Positions 47,605-56,786 of a stretch of 64,000 nt of DNA are shown in pieces. Every line of letters starts with the position of its first letter. Positions within the stretch are counted from its first letter, which is position 1. The stretch lies in NCBI RefSeq assembly GCF_000092825.1, contig NC_014168.1, positions 921,946 through 985,945 of the forward strand. The letters run 5' to 3'. The stretch is from Segniliparus rotundus DSM 44985 (GTDB lineage Bacteria > Actinomycetota > Actinomycetes > Mycobacteriales > Mycobacteriaceae). The notes beneath the pieces are model-generated. The model had not been told where the DNA came from. It saw only the letters and a program-made list of their open reading frames with translations, and made no database searches. Position numbers and translations under genes: made by a program.

Positions 47605-48146
47605 TTCCCGTAGTCCGGGTTTTGCGCGGGCAGGGCTTTGGCGACGGCCTCGGAGACTCCCTGCACCGGGGCGGTCGTGCCGACGCCGGGGTCGTAGCTG
47701 AGCCGGATGTAGACCGGGCGGTCCACCGCCACCCAGGTTTGTTCGGCGCGACCGGCTTCGTCGCCGACCCGCAGCCACTTCACCGCGGGCAGGCTCTGGT
47801 CTGCGGAAACCTCTTGGAACACGGCGTCTCTGCGCAACTCGTCCGGGCGCGGGACGCCGCAGTGCAGCTCCACCAGCTCGCCTTTGGCCCCGCGCCAGCC
47901 CGCCGCGCCCGCTGGCGCGGGGTCGGCGAGCGCGGCCCGGGTGAACGGGCCGAGGCGCTGGGGCAGCTCGCCGAGGAGTTTCCCGCATTCCGGCGAGCCC
48001 GCCTGCGGGGCAGGGACGTCGGCCAGCCGCACGACGTTGTCCGGCGCGTCGCGCTGGACCCGTTTCGCCAAAAAGAGCACCACGGCCACAAGCAGGAACG
48101 GAAGCACCGCGACGATCACCAGCCGGGTGCGAGCAGCATGCCTCAT
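47601..48146 (-). CDS. DUF3515 membrane-anchored protein (Rv2980-like)
   Basis: 181 residues. One N-terminal helix (LVIVAVLPFLLVAVVLFLA), then an extracytoplasmic domain with paired Cys (ECGKLL and ELHCGVP), DPAPAGAAGWRGAKG, and the WVAVDRPVYIRLSY segment. Position next to ddl and thiL as in mycobacteria. Function unknown. ATG 48146; TACCCT lies 8 bases upstream. Confidence 0.83.
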   Translation of the reverse strand: MRHAARTRLVIVAVLPFLLVAVVLFLAKRVQRDAPDNVVRLADVPAPQAGSPECGKLLGELPQRLGPFTRAALADPAPAGAAGWRGAKGELVELHCGVPRPDELRRDAVFQEVSADQSLPAVKWLRVGDEAGRAEQTWVAVDRPVYIRLSYDPGVGTTAPVQGVSEAVAKALPAQNPDYGN

Positions 48147-48154
48147 ACCGAGCC

Positions 48155-48164
48155 AGGGTACAGT
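48155..48164. promoter_or_regulatory. Back-to-back -10 elements of the DUF3515 and thiL promoters
   Basis: AGGGTACAGT holds TACCCT on minus (48155-48160) and TACAGT on plus (48159-48164), again sharing TA. The thiL ATG is 32 bases downstream, so that mRNA has a short leader, whereas the DUF3515 mRNA would be almost leaderless. Confidence 0.4.
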
Positions 48165-48196
48165 GCTGAGCGCACCCTCACAGAGCACCGCAACCC

Positions 48197-49234
48197 ATGA
48201 CTGAACCATCGCACGCGACGAAGCAGCAGACAGTCGCCGACATCGGCGAGTTCGAACTCATCGCCAGGGTCGCCTACGGCCGTGCGCAGCCGAGCCCGGT
48301 CCTGCTCGGGCCGGGGGACGACGCGGCGGTGCTCGCCATCGGCGGCGAACGTCTCGTGGCGTCCACCGACATGCTGGTCGAGGGGCGCCACTTCCGTTTG
48401 GACTGGTCGCCGCCTCGGATGGTCGGGCGGAAAGTGATCGCCCAGAACGCCGCGGACATCGCCGCGATGGGCGCCCGGCCGGTGACGTTCCTGATCGGTT
48501 TGGGCTGCCCGAAGAGCACGCCGGCGCGCGTGGTGGAAGAGCTGTTCGAGGGATTGTGGGAAGGCGCGCGGGACGTGGGCGCCGCGCTCTCGGGCGGCGA
48601 CGTGGTGGAGGCCGACCACATTGTCATCAGCGGCGCCGTGCTCGGCGTGACGGATGGGCGTGTCCCGGTCACCAGGAGCGGAGCCGCAGCGGGCCAAGTG
48701 GTCGCCATCGCGGGCGAGCTGGGTTGCTCGGCGGCAGGCCAAGCGCTCATCGAGGCAGGATTCACGGTCGAGTCCCTTGAAGCGAAGCTGACCGGGACCG
48801 CGGACGAGGCGCGGCGGGCTGGCGCGCTCATCGAGCTGGTCGAACGCCATCAGGCGCCGCGTCCGCCGCTGTGCGAGGGCGTCGTCGCCGCGCGTGCGGG
48901 CGCGACCGCGTTGATCGACGTCTCGGACGGCTTGGTCGCCGACCTCCGGCATGTGGCAGAGGCTTCCAACGTCGGGCTGGTGATCGACGTCGGCGCGTTG
49001 CGCAGCCCCTGGCAGCTCGATGTCGCGGCGGAGCAGCTTGGCGCTTCGCCGACGAAGTGGCTGCTTTCCGGCGGGGAGGACCATGCCCTCGCGGCGGTCT
49101 TTCCCGACGAGGGCGCGGTCCCGCGGTGGTGGACGGCGATCGGCCGGACGGTCTCGTTGGACGAGTCCGGCGGCGAACAGGTCCGGCTGTCGGACGGCTC
49201 CGTCGCCGAGCATGTCGGTTGGCGTTCGTTTTAA
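48197..49234 (+). CDS. thiL: ThiL, thiamine-monophosphate kinase
   Basis: 345 residues. AIR-synthase/PurM-like fold: ADIGEFELIARV; LGPGDDAAVL (metal-binding Asp pair), VASTDMLVEGRHF; QNAADIAAMGARP; ALSGGDVVEADH; LIDVSDGLVADLRHVAEAS; LLSGGEDHALAAVF. Makes thiamine diphosphate, the cofactor of Dxs. ATG 48197. Placed between DUF3515 and ung as in M. tuberculosis but with an extra gene inserted before ung. Confidence 0.94.
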   Translation: MTEPSHATKQQTVADIGEFELIARVAYGRAQPSPVLLGPGDDAAVLAIGGERLVASTDMLVEGRHFRLDWSPPRMVGRKVIAQNAADIAAMGARPVTFLIGLGCPKSTPARVVEELFEGLWEGARDVGAALSGGDVVEADHIVISGAVLGVTDGRVPVTRSGAAAGQVVAIAGELGCSAAGQALIEAGFTVESLEAKLTGTADEARRAGALIELVERHQAPRPPLCEGVVAARAGATALIDVSDGLVADLRHVAEASNVGLVIDVGALRSPWQLDVAAEQLGASPTKWLLSGGEDHALAAVFPDEGAVPRWWTAIGRTVSLDESGGEQVRLSDGSVAEHVGWRSF

Positions 49235-49295
49235 GGCGCTCGTTCTCACTCGGGAGCCACCGGGCTTTGTCAGCGGCGTTCGGTACTGTTCCCGT

Positions 49296-49817
49296 ATGAC
49301 TTTGTACGCGCTCGGCGACCTCGTCCCCGATATTCACCCTGAAGCGTTCGTGCATCCCGAAGCGGTGGTCATCGGCGACGTGACTCTTGCGGCGGGGGCT
49401 TCGGTGTGGCCGACGGCAGTCCTTCGCGGCGACGCCGGAAAAATTGTCGTGGGGGAGCGCACCAGCGTGCAGGACGGCACGATTGTGCACTGCACCGCCA
49501 TCCACCCCACGATCATCGGGGAGGACTGCGTGGTCGGGCACAACGCTCATATCGAAGGCGCTCTCATCGGGCGCAACACATTGGTGGCCTCGGGGTCCGT
49601 GGTCCTCAACGGCGCGGTCGTCGAAGAGGGGGCGGTCATTGGCGCAGGGGCGGTGGTCTCTCCTGGTGCGAAGATCCCGGCCCGTTCCCTCGCGCTGGGG
49701 GTGCCCGCGAAGGTGCGCGAGGGCCACCAGGTCCCCGAGGACCACATCCAGCTCAATGTCGCCGCGTACTTGTACTACTCCCAACAGCACCGCGAGGGTT
49801 TGCGGAGGCTTTCGTGA
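49296..49817 (+). CDS. Gamma-carbonic-anhydrase-like left-handed beta-helix protein
   Basis: 173 residues, hexapeptide repeats with [23 protein letters not shown]-type coils (outline). Candidate zinc ligands: His in TIVHCTAIH and the HxxxxH in [10 protein letters not shown], matching the three-His site of gamma-class enzymes such as Cam/YrdA. Whether it hydrates CO2 is unknown; many relatives lack activity. ATG 49296 has TACTGT (49284-49289) 6 bases upstream, so a leaderless mRNA is predicted. Stop overlaps ung (GTGA). Confidence 0.85.
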   Translation: MTLYALGDLVPDIHPEAFVHPEAVVIGDVTLAAGASVWPTAVLRGDAGKIVVGERTSVQDGTIVHCTAIHPTIIGEDCVVGHNAHIEGALIGRNTLVASGSVVLNGAVVEEGAVIGAGAVVSPGAKIPARSLALGVPAKVREGHQVPEDHIQLNVAAYLYYSQQHREGLRRLS

Positions 49818-50488
49818 GCGCCCGACCGCTCGCCGAGCTGGTCGAGGCCGGATGGGCGCGAGCATTGGCCCCGGTCGAGGGCCAGGTGCGCCAGATGGGC
49901 GAATTCCTCCGCGCCGAGCTCGCCGCCGGACGGTCCTACCTCCCTGAGGGCAAAAATGTGCTGCGCGCCTTCACATACCCGTTCGAGCAGGTGAAAGTCC
50001 TCATCGTCGGCCAAGACCCGTACCCGACCCCAGGACACGCGATCGGCCTCTCGTTCGCCGTGGACGAGCACGTCTCGCCATTGCCGAAGAGTCTGCAAAA
50101 CATCTTTCAAGAGCTCACCGCAGACCTCGGCCTGCCGCGGCCCAAGAACGGCTCGCTCATCGGATGGGCCGAGCGCGGCGTGCTGATGCTCAACAGAGTG
50201 CTCACCGTGCGCCCCGGCGAACCTGCTTCGCACCGGGGGAAAGGCTGGGAGGCGGTCACCGAGCAGGCGATCCGCGCGCTCGGCGCGAGGGAGGCCCCGC
50301 TCGTCGCGGTCCTGTGGGGCAAAGACGCGGGCACGGCGAAGCAATTCCTGCCCGGCGTGCCGGTGATCGAGTCCGCGCACCCGTCGCCGCTGTCCGCGCA
50401 TCGGGGCTTCTTCGGCTCGCGCCCGTTCAGCAGGGCGAACCAGCATCTCGTCGATCAGGGCGGGGAGCCGGTGGATTGGGCGCTCTGA
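49814..50488 (+). CDS. ung: Ung, uracil-DNA glycosylase
   Basis: 224 residues. Catalytic [11 protein letters not shown] (Asp), [43 protein letters not shown] and the [21 protein letters not shown] insertion loop with the catalytic His. Family 1. Removes uracil from DNA. GTG 49814 overlaps the previous stop (GTGA). Confidence 0.96.
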   Translation: MSARPLAELVEAGWARALAPVEGQVRQMGEFLRAELAAGRSYLPEGKNVLRAFTYPFEQVKVLIVGQDPYPTPGHAIGLSFAVDEHVSPLPKSLQNIFQELTADLGLPRPKNGSLIGWAERGVLMLNRVLTVRPGEPASHRGKGWEAVTEQAIRALGAREAPLVAVLWGKDAGTAKQFLPGVPVIESAHPSPLSAHRGFFGSRPFSRANQHLVDQGGEPVDWAL

Positions 50489-50517
50489 ATCCTGGGGGCG
50501 GGCACGGCGACGCCGTT

Positions 50518-52179
50518 GTGATCGACCGTTGGGCCCGGATCGCGACCGAGCGCCTCGCCCACGCGCAGCCGCAGATCGACGCGGTGAACGTTTTTCCGGT
50601 GGCGGACCACGACACTGGCAAGAACATGCTCGCCACGATGCGCGCAGGTCTGGTCGCGCTCTCCGAGTTCCACCAACGGGGGCCTTGGACGCCCGCCGCC
50701 GTCGCGGCGGCTTTGCTGCAGGGGGTGCTCGACGGCGCACGAGGCAATTCCGGAATCATCCTCACCCAGTTCTGGCGGGCGTTCGCGCAGACACTCGCAG
50801 ATCGGGCGTTGGACGCGGCCGGATACGCCGACGCCCTCGCCCGGTCGGTGGTCTTGGTCCAAGAGGCTGTGGCGGAGCCGGCGGAGGGCACCGCGTGGTC
50901 GGTGTTGCGGGCTTCGGCGGAGCGGGCGCATGAGCTTGTGGCCGAGGGGGCGCAGGAACTCGCGGCCGTTCTCGGCCCAGTGACCCAAGCGGCTGTGCTG
51001 GCGGTCGCCCGCACGCCGGAGCAGCTTCCGGTGCTGGCTGAGGCCAAAGTGGTGGACGCGGGCGGCCTGGGCCTGCTCTGTGTGCTCGACGCGCTCGCCG
51101 AGGCGGTGGACGAGGGGGCGCACGAGCGCGCCGCCGGGCACGAGGCTCCCGCCGCGCGCGCGTCGGCGCCAGACCTGTTCTTCCCGCCCTCGCTGCTGCA
51201 GCGGGCAGCCCCGAGCCTGGGCGGGGCACGCCCGGAACCGGCGGCTCCCGCCCCCGGATCAGACGCGCACCAGCATGAGCCCGCGCAGCAGCGCCACGAA
51301 GTCGAGTTAGAACTGCTCGACCTGGACGAGGAGGCTTTGGCCGAGCTTCGGGCGCGGCTGACGGCGCTCGGCGATTCTGTGGTGTTGGCCGGGGACGGCT
51401 TCCGGCTCAAAGCCCATGTGCACACCGCCGACGCGGGAGCCGCCGTGCTCGCCGGGATACAGGCGGGCCGCGTCGTGGCGGTGCGGATCACCAATCTGCC
51501 GCAGCCGCAGCCGCAGCCGCAGGCGACGCGGGCGGTCCTCGCGTTGGCCGCGGGCGAAGGCATAGCGGCCTTGTTCCGCGACGCGGGCGCGCATGTGCTC
51601 GAAGCCGGCGCCGAGGTGTCCGCCGCCAGATTGGCCGAAGCCGCGACGGAACTCGGTGCGCACGAGGTGTTCGTCCTGCCCAATGGCGCGCTTGCCGGGC
51701 CGGAGCTGATCCGCGCGGCTTCTCGGATCCGGGCTGCGGGCCGAGGGGTCCGGTTCCTGCCCTGCGCCTCCCCGGTGCAAGGGCTTGCGGCGATCGCGGT
51801 GCACGACCCAGGCCAGGCCGCGGGGGATGACGAGTACACGATGGCCTCGGCGGCCGCGGGGGCCAGGTGGGCGAAATTGGTCGTGGCCCAGGAAGAGGCG
51901 TTCACGTGGGCGGGCAAATGCGCCGCCGGGGACTGTCTCGGCGTGGTCGGCGAAGAGGTTGTGCTCGTGTCGGCGGACAAGGCGCGCGCCGGGGCGGAAC
52001 TCGTGGACCTCATGCTCGCCTCGGGCGGCGAACTCGTGACGGTCCTGGTGGGGCAGTTGGGCGACGAGTCCGTCACGGACGGGATGGTCGAGCATATGCG
52101 CAAGCGCCATCCGGGGATCGAGCTCGTCGTCTTTGACGGCGGCCAGCCCGACGAGGTCGTGCAGGTGGGCGTCGAATGA
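50518..52179 (+). CDS. DAK2/DegV-domain protein (Rv2974c-like, FakA-type)
   Basis: 553 residues. DhaL-like kinase domain (residues 1-200): VNVFPVADHDTGKNMLATM, LQGVLDGARGNSGIILTQFWRAFAQ (outline) and VVDAGGLGLLCVLDAL; then a variable Pro/Ala linker (200-265), a second alpha/beta domain (HVHTADAGAAVLAGIQAGRV) and a C-terminal DegV-like half. FakA-type proteins phosphorylate fatty acids with a FakB partner; a FakB gene is not in the window. A QPQPQPQ run lies near residue 328. GTG 50518; stop overlaps recG (ATGA). Confidence 0.85.
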   Translation: MIDRWARIATERLAHAQPQIDAVNVFPVADHDTGKNMLATMRAGLVALSEFHQRGPWTPAAVAAALLQGVLDGARGNSGIILTQFWRAFAQTLADRALDAAGYADALARSVVLVQEAVAEPAEGTAWSVLRASAERAHELVAEGAQELAAVLGPVTQAAVLAVARTPEQLPVLAEAKVVDAGGLGLLCVLDALAEAVDEGAHERAAGHEAPAARASAPDLFFPPSLLQRAAPSLGGARPEPAAPAPGSDAHQHEPAQQRHEVELELLDLDEEALAELRARLTALGDSVVLAGDGFRLKAHVHTADAGAAVLAGIQAGRVVAVRITNLPQPQPQPQATRAVLALAAGEGIAALFRDAGAHVLEAGAEVSAARLAEAATELGAHEVFVLPNGALAGPELIRAASRIRAAGRGVRFLPCASPVQGLAAIAVHDPGQAAGDDEYTMASAAAGARWAKLVVAQEEAFTWAGKCAAGDCLGVVGEEVVLVSADKARAGAELVDLMLASGGELVTVLVGQLGDESVTDGMVEHMRKRHPGIELVVFDGGQPDEVVQVGVE

Positions 52180-54470
52180 GCGGGCTCGTGCTCGCCGACC
52201 CGCTGGCCCCGGTGATCGGGGCCGCGAAAGCCGCCAAACTCGCCGAGGAGCTCGGGATCGCCTCGGTCGGGGAGCTGCTGCGGCATTACCCGAGGGACTA
52301 CGCGCGCCCCGGCCAGCTCCTTGGGAATAGGTTGGCCCAGGTCGGGGAGCATGTCACGATCATCGCCGAAGTCATCGACAAGGCCCTCCTGCGGTTCAAG
52401 AGCGATCCGAGAAAAATGCGCATGGTCCTGAAAGTCTCCGACGGGACGAATGTGTACGAGGTGGTGTTTTTCAACCCGAAGAAGTGGACGCAGGAGAAGC
52501 TGAACAAGGGCCAGCGCTACATGTTCGACGGCGAGGTCTCGACGTACGGCAGCAAGCTCCAACTGGCCCATCCCGGCTTCATCCTGCTGCCGGACGCGCC
52601 GGCCGCGGTCGACGGGAAGGTCACTGGTTCCGGCCAGATCGCCGCGTACGCCCGCAGCGTCGATCCTGAGCTGCAACTCGATCCGTCCGAGTGGCGCTCG
52701 GAGCTCATGGCGGTGTATCCGGCGAGCAAAAACGTGTCCAGTTGGGATCTGCGCAGGCATATCGGGACAGTGTTGGACCGGCTCGCCCCGATAGAGGACC
52801 CTTTGACGGAGTCCATGCGCGCGCAGCGCGGGTTTTTGGGGTTGGAGCAAGCTTTGCGGGCCGTCCACAACCCGCAGTCTGTGGAGCAGGTCGCGGCGGC
52901 CCAGGCCAGGCTGCGTTTTGACGAGGCCTTGGCGGTGCAGTTCGCCTTCGCCAAACGACGGGCCGCGCTGGCCCATGCCACAGCGCTCGCCTGTCCGCCG
53001 AGCCCGCAGGGCAGTGTCGCGAAATTCGAGTCCCGACTGCCTTTCCAGCTCACCGAGGACCAGCAGGCGGTGCGGTGCGAGATCGACGCCGATCTCGCCA
53101 AACCTGTCCCCATGAGCCGCCTTTTGCATGGCGAGGTGGGCTCTGGGAAAACGGTCGTGAGCCTTCTCGCGATGCTTCGAGTGATCGACGCGGGTTGCCA
53201 ATGCGCGCTGCTCGCCCCGACCGAAGTGTTGGCCGCGCAGCACCACGCGACGCTGCGCAAGCTCCTCGGGCCGCTCGGGCGGGGCGGCGAGCTGGACGGC
53301 GACCCCGATGGGCTCAGGATCGTGCTGCTCACCGGTTCGATGGGCGCCGCCGCGCGCAAAGCGGCGCTCGCGCAAGTGGCGAGCGGGGAGGCGAACATCG
53401 TGATCGGCACGCACGCTTTGCTCTCGGAGAAGGTTGTCTTCGCCGACCTTGGCCTTGTCGTGGTGGACGAGCAGCACCGCTTCGGCGTGGATCAGCGGGA
53501 CGCGTTGCGTGGCAGGGGGGCAGGCGGGCGGTTGCCGCATTTGTTGGTGATGACGGCGACTCCGATCCCGCGCACTGTCGCGATGACGGTGTTCGGCGAG
53601 CTCGAAGTGTCCACGATCAAGCGGTTGCCGACGAACCGGGCCGGTGTCACGTCCTCGGTGGTGGACGAGAAACGCAAACCGGAATGGCTGCGCCGGGCCT
53701 GGGAGCGGGTGCGCGAGGAAGTGTCTGCGGGCAGGCAGGCGTATGTGGTGTGCGCCCGAATTCAGGATCCGGGAGCCCAGGAGAAAGACAGCGACGCCGC
53801 GAAAGACAAGAAGACCGGCGCGGCGAAGAAACCCGCGAAGCCCAAGCAGCCGGAGGAGAAAAAAGGTCCGCCGCCGCCGAGGGCCGCTGTCGACGTGCAC
53901 GCGGAGCTCTCCGGGGGCGCCCTAGCTGGCGTGCGGCTCGGGCTCATGCACGGCGCGTTGCCAGCTGCGGAAAAGGACCAGGCGATGGCTTCTTTTTCGG
54001 CGGGGGAAACGCAAGTGCTGGTGTCGACAACGGTGATCGAGGTGGGCGTGGACGTCCCGAACTCGACGGTGATGGTCGTTCTTGACGCGGATCGGTTCGG
54101 CATCAGCCAGCTGCATCAGTTGCGCGGCCGGGTCGGCCGGGGCGAGCACCCCGGGCTCTGTCTTTTCACCACCCGCCTGGGCGGGGCGGCGCTGGCCCGG
54201 CTTGAGCAAGTGGCGGCGTGTCTCGACGGGTTCGAGCTCGCAGAGTTGGATTTGAAGATCCGAGGCGAGGGGGACGTCATCGGCGTGGCGCAGTCCGGAC
54301 GTTCCCGCTCATTGCGATTATTGTCCGTGACCAGGGATGAGGAGGTCATCGCCGACGCCCGAGACGTGGCTGACGCGTTGGCGGCGGCCGCCGACGCGGA
54401 CGCCTCGCTGTCGCAGGCCTTCGATTCCGTGCTCACCGAAGCGGAAGCGGAATATTTGGAGAAATGGTGA
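52176..54470 (+). CDS. recG: RecG, ATP-dependent DNA helicase
   Basis: 764 residues. Wedge/OB domain (1-150), Walker A LLHGEVGSGKTVVSLL, Q-rich TEVLAAQHH, Walker B DEQHRFGVDQRDAL, TATPIPRTVAMT, helicase C-domain (RLGLMHGALPAAEKD, STTVIEVGVDVPNSTVMV, QLHQLRGRVGRG) and a TRG-containing C-terminal motif. Between the two RecA-like lobes (about 525-570) is a Lys/Pro/Ala-rich insert not present in most bacterial RecG. Remodels stalled forks. ATG overlaps the previous stop. Confidence 0.94.
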   Translation: MSGLVLADPLAPVIGAAKAAKLAEELGIASVGELLRHYPRDYARPGQLLGNRLAQVGEHVTIIAEVIDKALLRFKSDPRKMRMVLKVSDGTNVYEVVFFNPKKWTQEKLNKGQRYMFDGEVSTYGSKLQLAHPGFILLPDAPAAVDGKVTGSGQIAAYARSVDPELQLDPSEWRSELMAVYPASKNVSSWDLRRHIGTVLDRLAPIEDPLTESMRAQRGFLGLEQALRAVHNPQSVEQVAAAQARLRFDEALAVQFAFAKRRAALAHATALACPPSPQGSVAKFESRLPFQLTEDQQAVRCEIDADLAKPVPMSRLLHGEVGSGKTVVSLLAMLRVIDAGCQCALLAPTEVLAAQHHATLRKLLGPLGRGGELDGDPDGLRIVLLTGSMGAAARKAALAQVASGEANIVIGTHALLSEKVVFADLGLVVVDEQHRFGVDQRDALRGRGAGGRLPHLLVMTATPIPRTVAMTVFGELEVSTIKRLPTNRAGVTSSVVDEKRKPEWLRRAWERVREEVSAGRQAYVVCARIQDPGAQEKDSDAAKDKKTGAAKKPAKPKQPEEKKGPPPPRAAVDVHAELSGGALAGVRLGLMHGALPAAEKDQAMASFSAGETQVLVSTTVIEVGVDVPNSTVMVVLDADRFGISQLHQLRGRVGRGEHPGLCLFTTRLGGAALARLEQVAACLDGFELAELDLKIRGEGDVIGVAQSGRSRSLRLLSVTRDEEVIADARDVADALAAAADADASLSQAFDSVLTEAEAEYLEKW

Positions 54471-55165
54471 GGATGTCGAAGGGGGTCCGCCGCGCCGCGG
54501 TGTTCGCGGCGCTGGCCGTGGCGGTGGTGGTCCAGGCGCATTGGGACCAGATACACGAGGCCCTTGGTTTTGGGGGGCCGAGCAAAGCCCAGGCCGCGCA
54601 GCAGCTCGGCGTGCGGGTGGTGGACGCGCGGCCGCGCGCGCGGGACTATCGGCGCAGCGCCTTCGGCGAGGCGTGGACGGACGACACCGACGCTCCGGAC
54701 GGGCACAACGGCTGCGACACGCGGGACGACGTTTTGAACCGAGATTTGATCCACAAGCAATACGTGTCCACGCGCCGCTGTCCGCAAGCCGTCGCGGTCG
54801 GCGACCTGCACGACCCCTACACGGGCCAGTGGGTGCATTTCCAGCGGGGCAAGGACTCCAGCGCGAAGGTCCAGATCGACCATATTGTGCCGCTGGCGTA
54901 CGCCTGGGACATGGGGGCGAAGAACTGGGACCCCGCGTTGCGGCGGCGTTTCGCCAACGACCCGGCGAACCTGATCGCGGTGGACGGGGGCGCGAACGAG
55001 GACAAGGGCGATCAGCCGCCGGGGCAGTGGATGCCGAAGGAGCGCGCGTTCGGCTGCTCGTACGCGCGGCAGTTCGCGGCGGTCGCGAGGGGCTACGGCC
55101 TGGCGGTCGACGCCCGGTCCGCGAAGGTCATCGCGCAGACGTTGCGAACGTGTCCGTCCGCGTAG
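54464..55165 (+). CDS. Secreted/membrane-anchored HNH nuclease family protein
   Basis: 233 residues. An N-terminal hydrophobic segment (AAVFAALAVAVVVQAHW) acts as signal or anchor. The HNH/DUF1524-like core: DDTDAPDGHNGCDTRDDVL (outline), DHIVPLAYAWDMGAKNW (His-Asp-His), NDPANLIAVDGGANEDKGDQ and PGQWMPKE. Rv2972c-type. Degrades DNA outside the membrane. ATG 54464 overlaps recG by 7 bases. Its 3' end overlaps that of the convergent exporter by 38 bases. Confidence 0.84.
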   Translation: MVRMSKGVRRAAVFAALAVAVVVQAHWDQIHEALGFGGPSKAQAAQQLGVRVVDARPRARDYRRSAFGEAWTDDTDAPDGHNGCDTRDDVLNRDLIHKQYVSTRRCPQAVAVGDLHDPYTGQWVHFQRGKDSSAKVQIDHIVPLAYAWDMGAKNWDPALRRRFANDPANLIAVDGGANEDKGDQPPGQWMPKERAFGCSYARQFAAVARGYGLAVDARSAKVIAQTLRTCPSA

Positions 55166-56786
55166 CGTTCTCGGCGCGGGCCTGCCGAAGGCTGCCCTCG
55201 ACAGCAGTTGCGGGCAGCTCGGCCGCGAGCGCGTCCTGGGGCGTGTCGAGGGTGGTGCGCAAAGCGACTTCCTTGAGGAACAGCGCGGCGATGAAGGCGA
55301 TGAGCACGACTGGGACAAGGTCGGCGAAAATGGGGGTCAGCGCGTTGTTGAACGCGTGGACCACCGCGTCGTGCAGCGCGGGGTGCGCGTCTTTGATCCG
55401 GTTGACGAGTTCGGGCTGCAACTGGTCGGCTCCGCCGCCGAGCGCTGCCCGCTCCTGCGGGGGCAGCGCGGCGAGTTTCCCGTTCAGCTGGTCGTGGAGC
55501 TTGCCGACGAAGGCGCTGCCGACGAGGGAGGCTCCGAGAGACATGCCGATCTGGCGGAAGAAGTTGTACGAGGCCGTCGCGACGCCGACTTCGCCCGCTG
55601 GGAGCGAATTCTGCACAATCAGCACGAGGGTCTGCATGCACATGCCGATTCCGGCTCCGAGCACGAGCTGGTACGCCGCGATCGACCAGTTCGAGGTGTC
55701 GACCTTCATCGTCGACGAGAGGCACAGCCCGAGCGCGATGACCACCGTCCCGATGACCGGCAGGATTTTGTATCGGCCGGTGCGCGTGGTGAACGCGCCG
55801 CCGAGCGTGGAGGCGAGCAGGATGCCCAGCATCATCGGGATTGCGAGCAGCCCCGATGTGGTGGTGGAAAGCCCGTTGACCATTTGCAGGTAGGTCGGGA
55901 TGTACGTGCAGGCTCCGAACATGGCGACCCCGACGATGAGGCCGGCGACGATGGCGAGGCGAACGTTGCGCATGGCGAAGATCCGCAACGGGATGAGCGG
56001 ATGTTCGGCGCGCAGTTCCACGAGCGCGAAGACCAGCGCGAAAAAGGCCGAGGCGGCGAGGAGCCCCAGGATGGCCCCGGAGTTCCACGGGTGCTCGGGT
56101 TGTCCGCCGAGCGAGGTGGCGAGCATGAGGGCCGACACCGACACCGCCATGGTGGCCATCCCGGCGACGTCCGCGCGGATTTTCGCCGGGCGGTTCGTCG
56201 GGAGCCGCAAGAAGAGCAGCGTGGCCGCGACGGCGAATCCGCCCAGCGGCAGGTTCATCCAGAATGCGAAACGCCAGCCGGGGCCTTCGGTGAACCAGCC
56301 GCCGAGGAGCGGGCCGAGCACCGAGGCCAGGCCCCACACCGCTCCCATCATGCCCATGTATTTGCCGCGTTGGCGGGGCGGGGCCACGTCGGCGATGATG
56401 GCTTGCGACAGGATCATGAGCCCGCCGCCGCCGAGGCCTTGCACCGCTCGGCCGACGATGAGCTGTGTCATGGATTGCGCGAGGCCGCCGATGACCGAGC
56501 CGAGGAGGAACACCCCGATGGCCCAGAGGTAGAGCGGTTTGCGGCCGAGGAGGTCGGAGAATGTGCCGTAGACGGGCATCATGACGGTGGAGGTGAGCAT
56601 GTAGGCGGCCGCGATCCACATCTGGTGGTTCACGCCGTGCAGTTCGCCGACGATAGTGGGCTGCGCGGTGGAGAAGATCATCTGATCCAGCGCCGCGAGC
56701 AGCATGGTGGCCAGCACCGCCCCAAGGACAGGCCCGATTCTGGTTTGCGCGGGCTGGTTGGTCGTGCTCGTCGTTGCTTGGCTCAT
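55128..56786 (-). CDS. DHA2-family (14-helix) MFS drug exporter
   Basis: 552 residues, 14 predicted helices. Conserved MFS motif A/B: LAALDQMIFSTAQPTIVGEL (helix 1), GTFSDLLGRKPLY, GRAVQGLGGGGLMILSQAI, GLASVLGPLLGGWF (motif C) and GWRFAFWMNLPLG. EmrB/QacA type. ATG 56786 with GGAGGG upstream and overlapping the tetR stop (ATGA), so it is controlled by the same promoter. Confidence 0.93.
   Translation of the reverse strand: MSQATTSTTNQPAQTRIGPVLGAVLATMLLAALDQMIFSTAQPTIVGELHGVNHQMWIAAAYMLTSTVMMPVYGTFSDLLGRKPLYLWAIGVFLLGSVIGGLAQSMTQLIVGRAVQGLGGGGLMILSQAIIADVAPPRQRGKYMGMMGAVWGLASVLGPLLGGWFTEGPGWRFAFWMNLPLGGFAVAATLLFLRLPTNRPAKIRADVAGMATMAVSVSALMLATSLGGQPEHPWNSGAILGLLAASAFFALVFALVELRAEHPLIPLRIFAMRNVRLAIVAGLIVGVAMFGACTYIPTYLQMVNGLSTTTSGLLAIPMMLGILLASTLGGAFTTRTGRYKILPVIGTVVIALGLCLSSTMKVDTSNWSIAAYQLVLGAGIGMCMQTLVLIVQNSLPAGEVGVATASYNFFRQIGMSLGASLVGSAFVGKLHDQLNGKLAALPPQERAALGGGADQLQPELVNRIKDAHPALHDAVVHAFNNALTPIFADLVPVVLIAFIAALFLKEVALRTTLDTPQDALAAELPATAVEGSLRQARAENATRTDTFATSAR

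Noticed and set aside
51499-51525. CAGCCG-type short tandem repeat as a phase-variable tract
   Set aside because: It repeats in multiples of three within a linker (QPQPQPQ), so slippage would not shift the frame; simple low-complexity.
50427-53900. Minus-strand open frame of more than 1,100 codons opposite the DAK2 gene and recG
   Set aside because: Low-complexity Ser/Arg/Ala product without motifs; the plus strand holds recG with full motifs.
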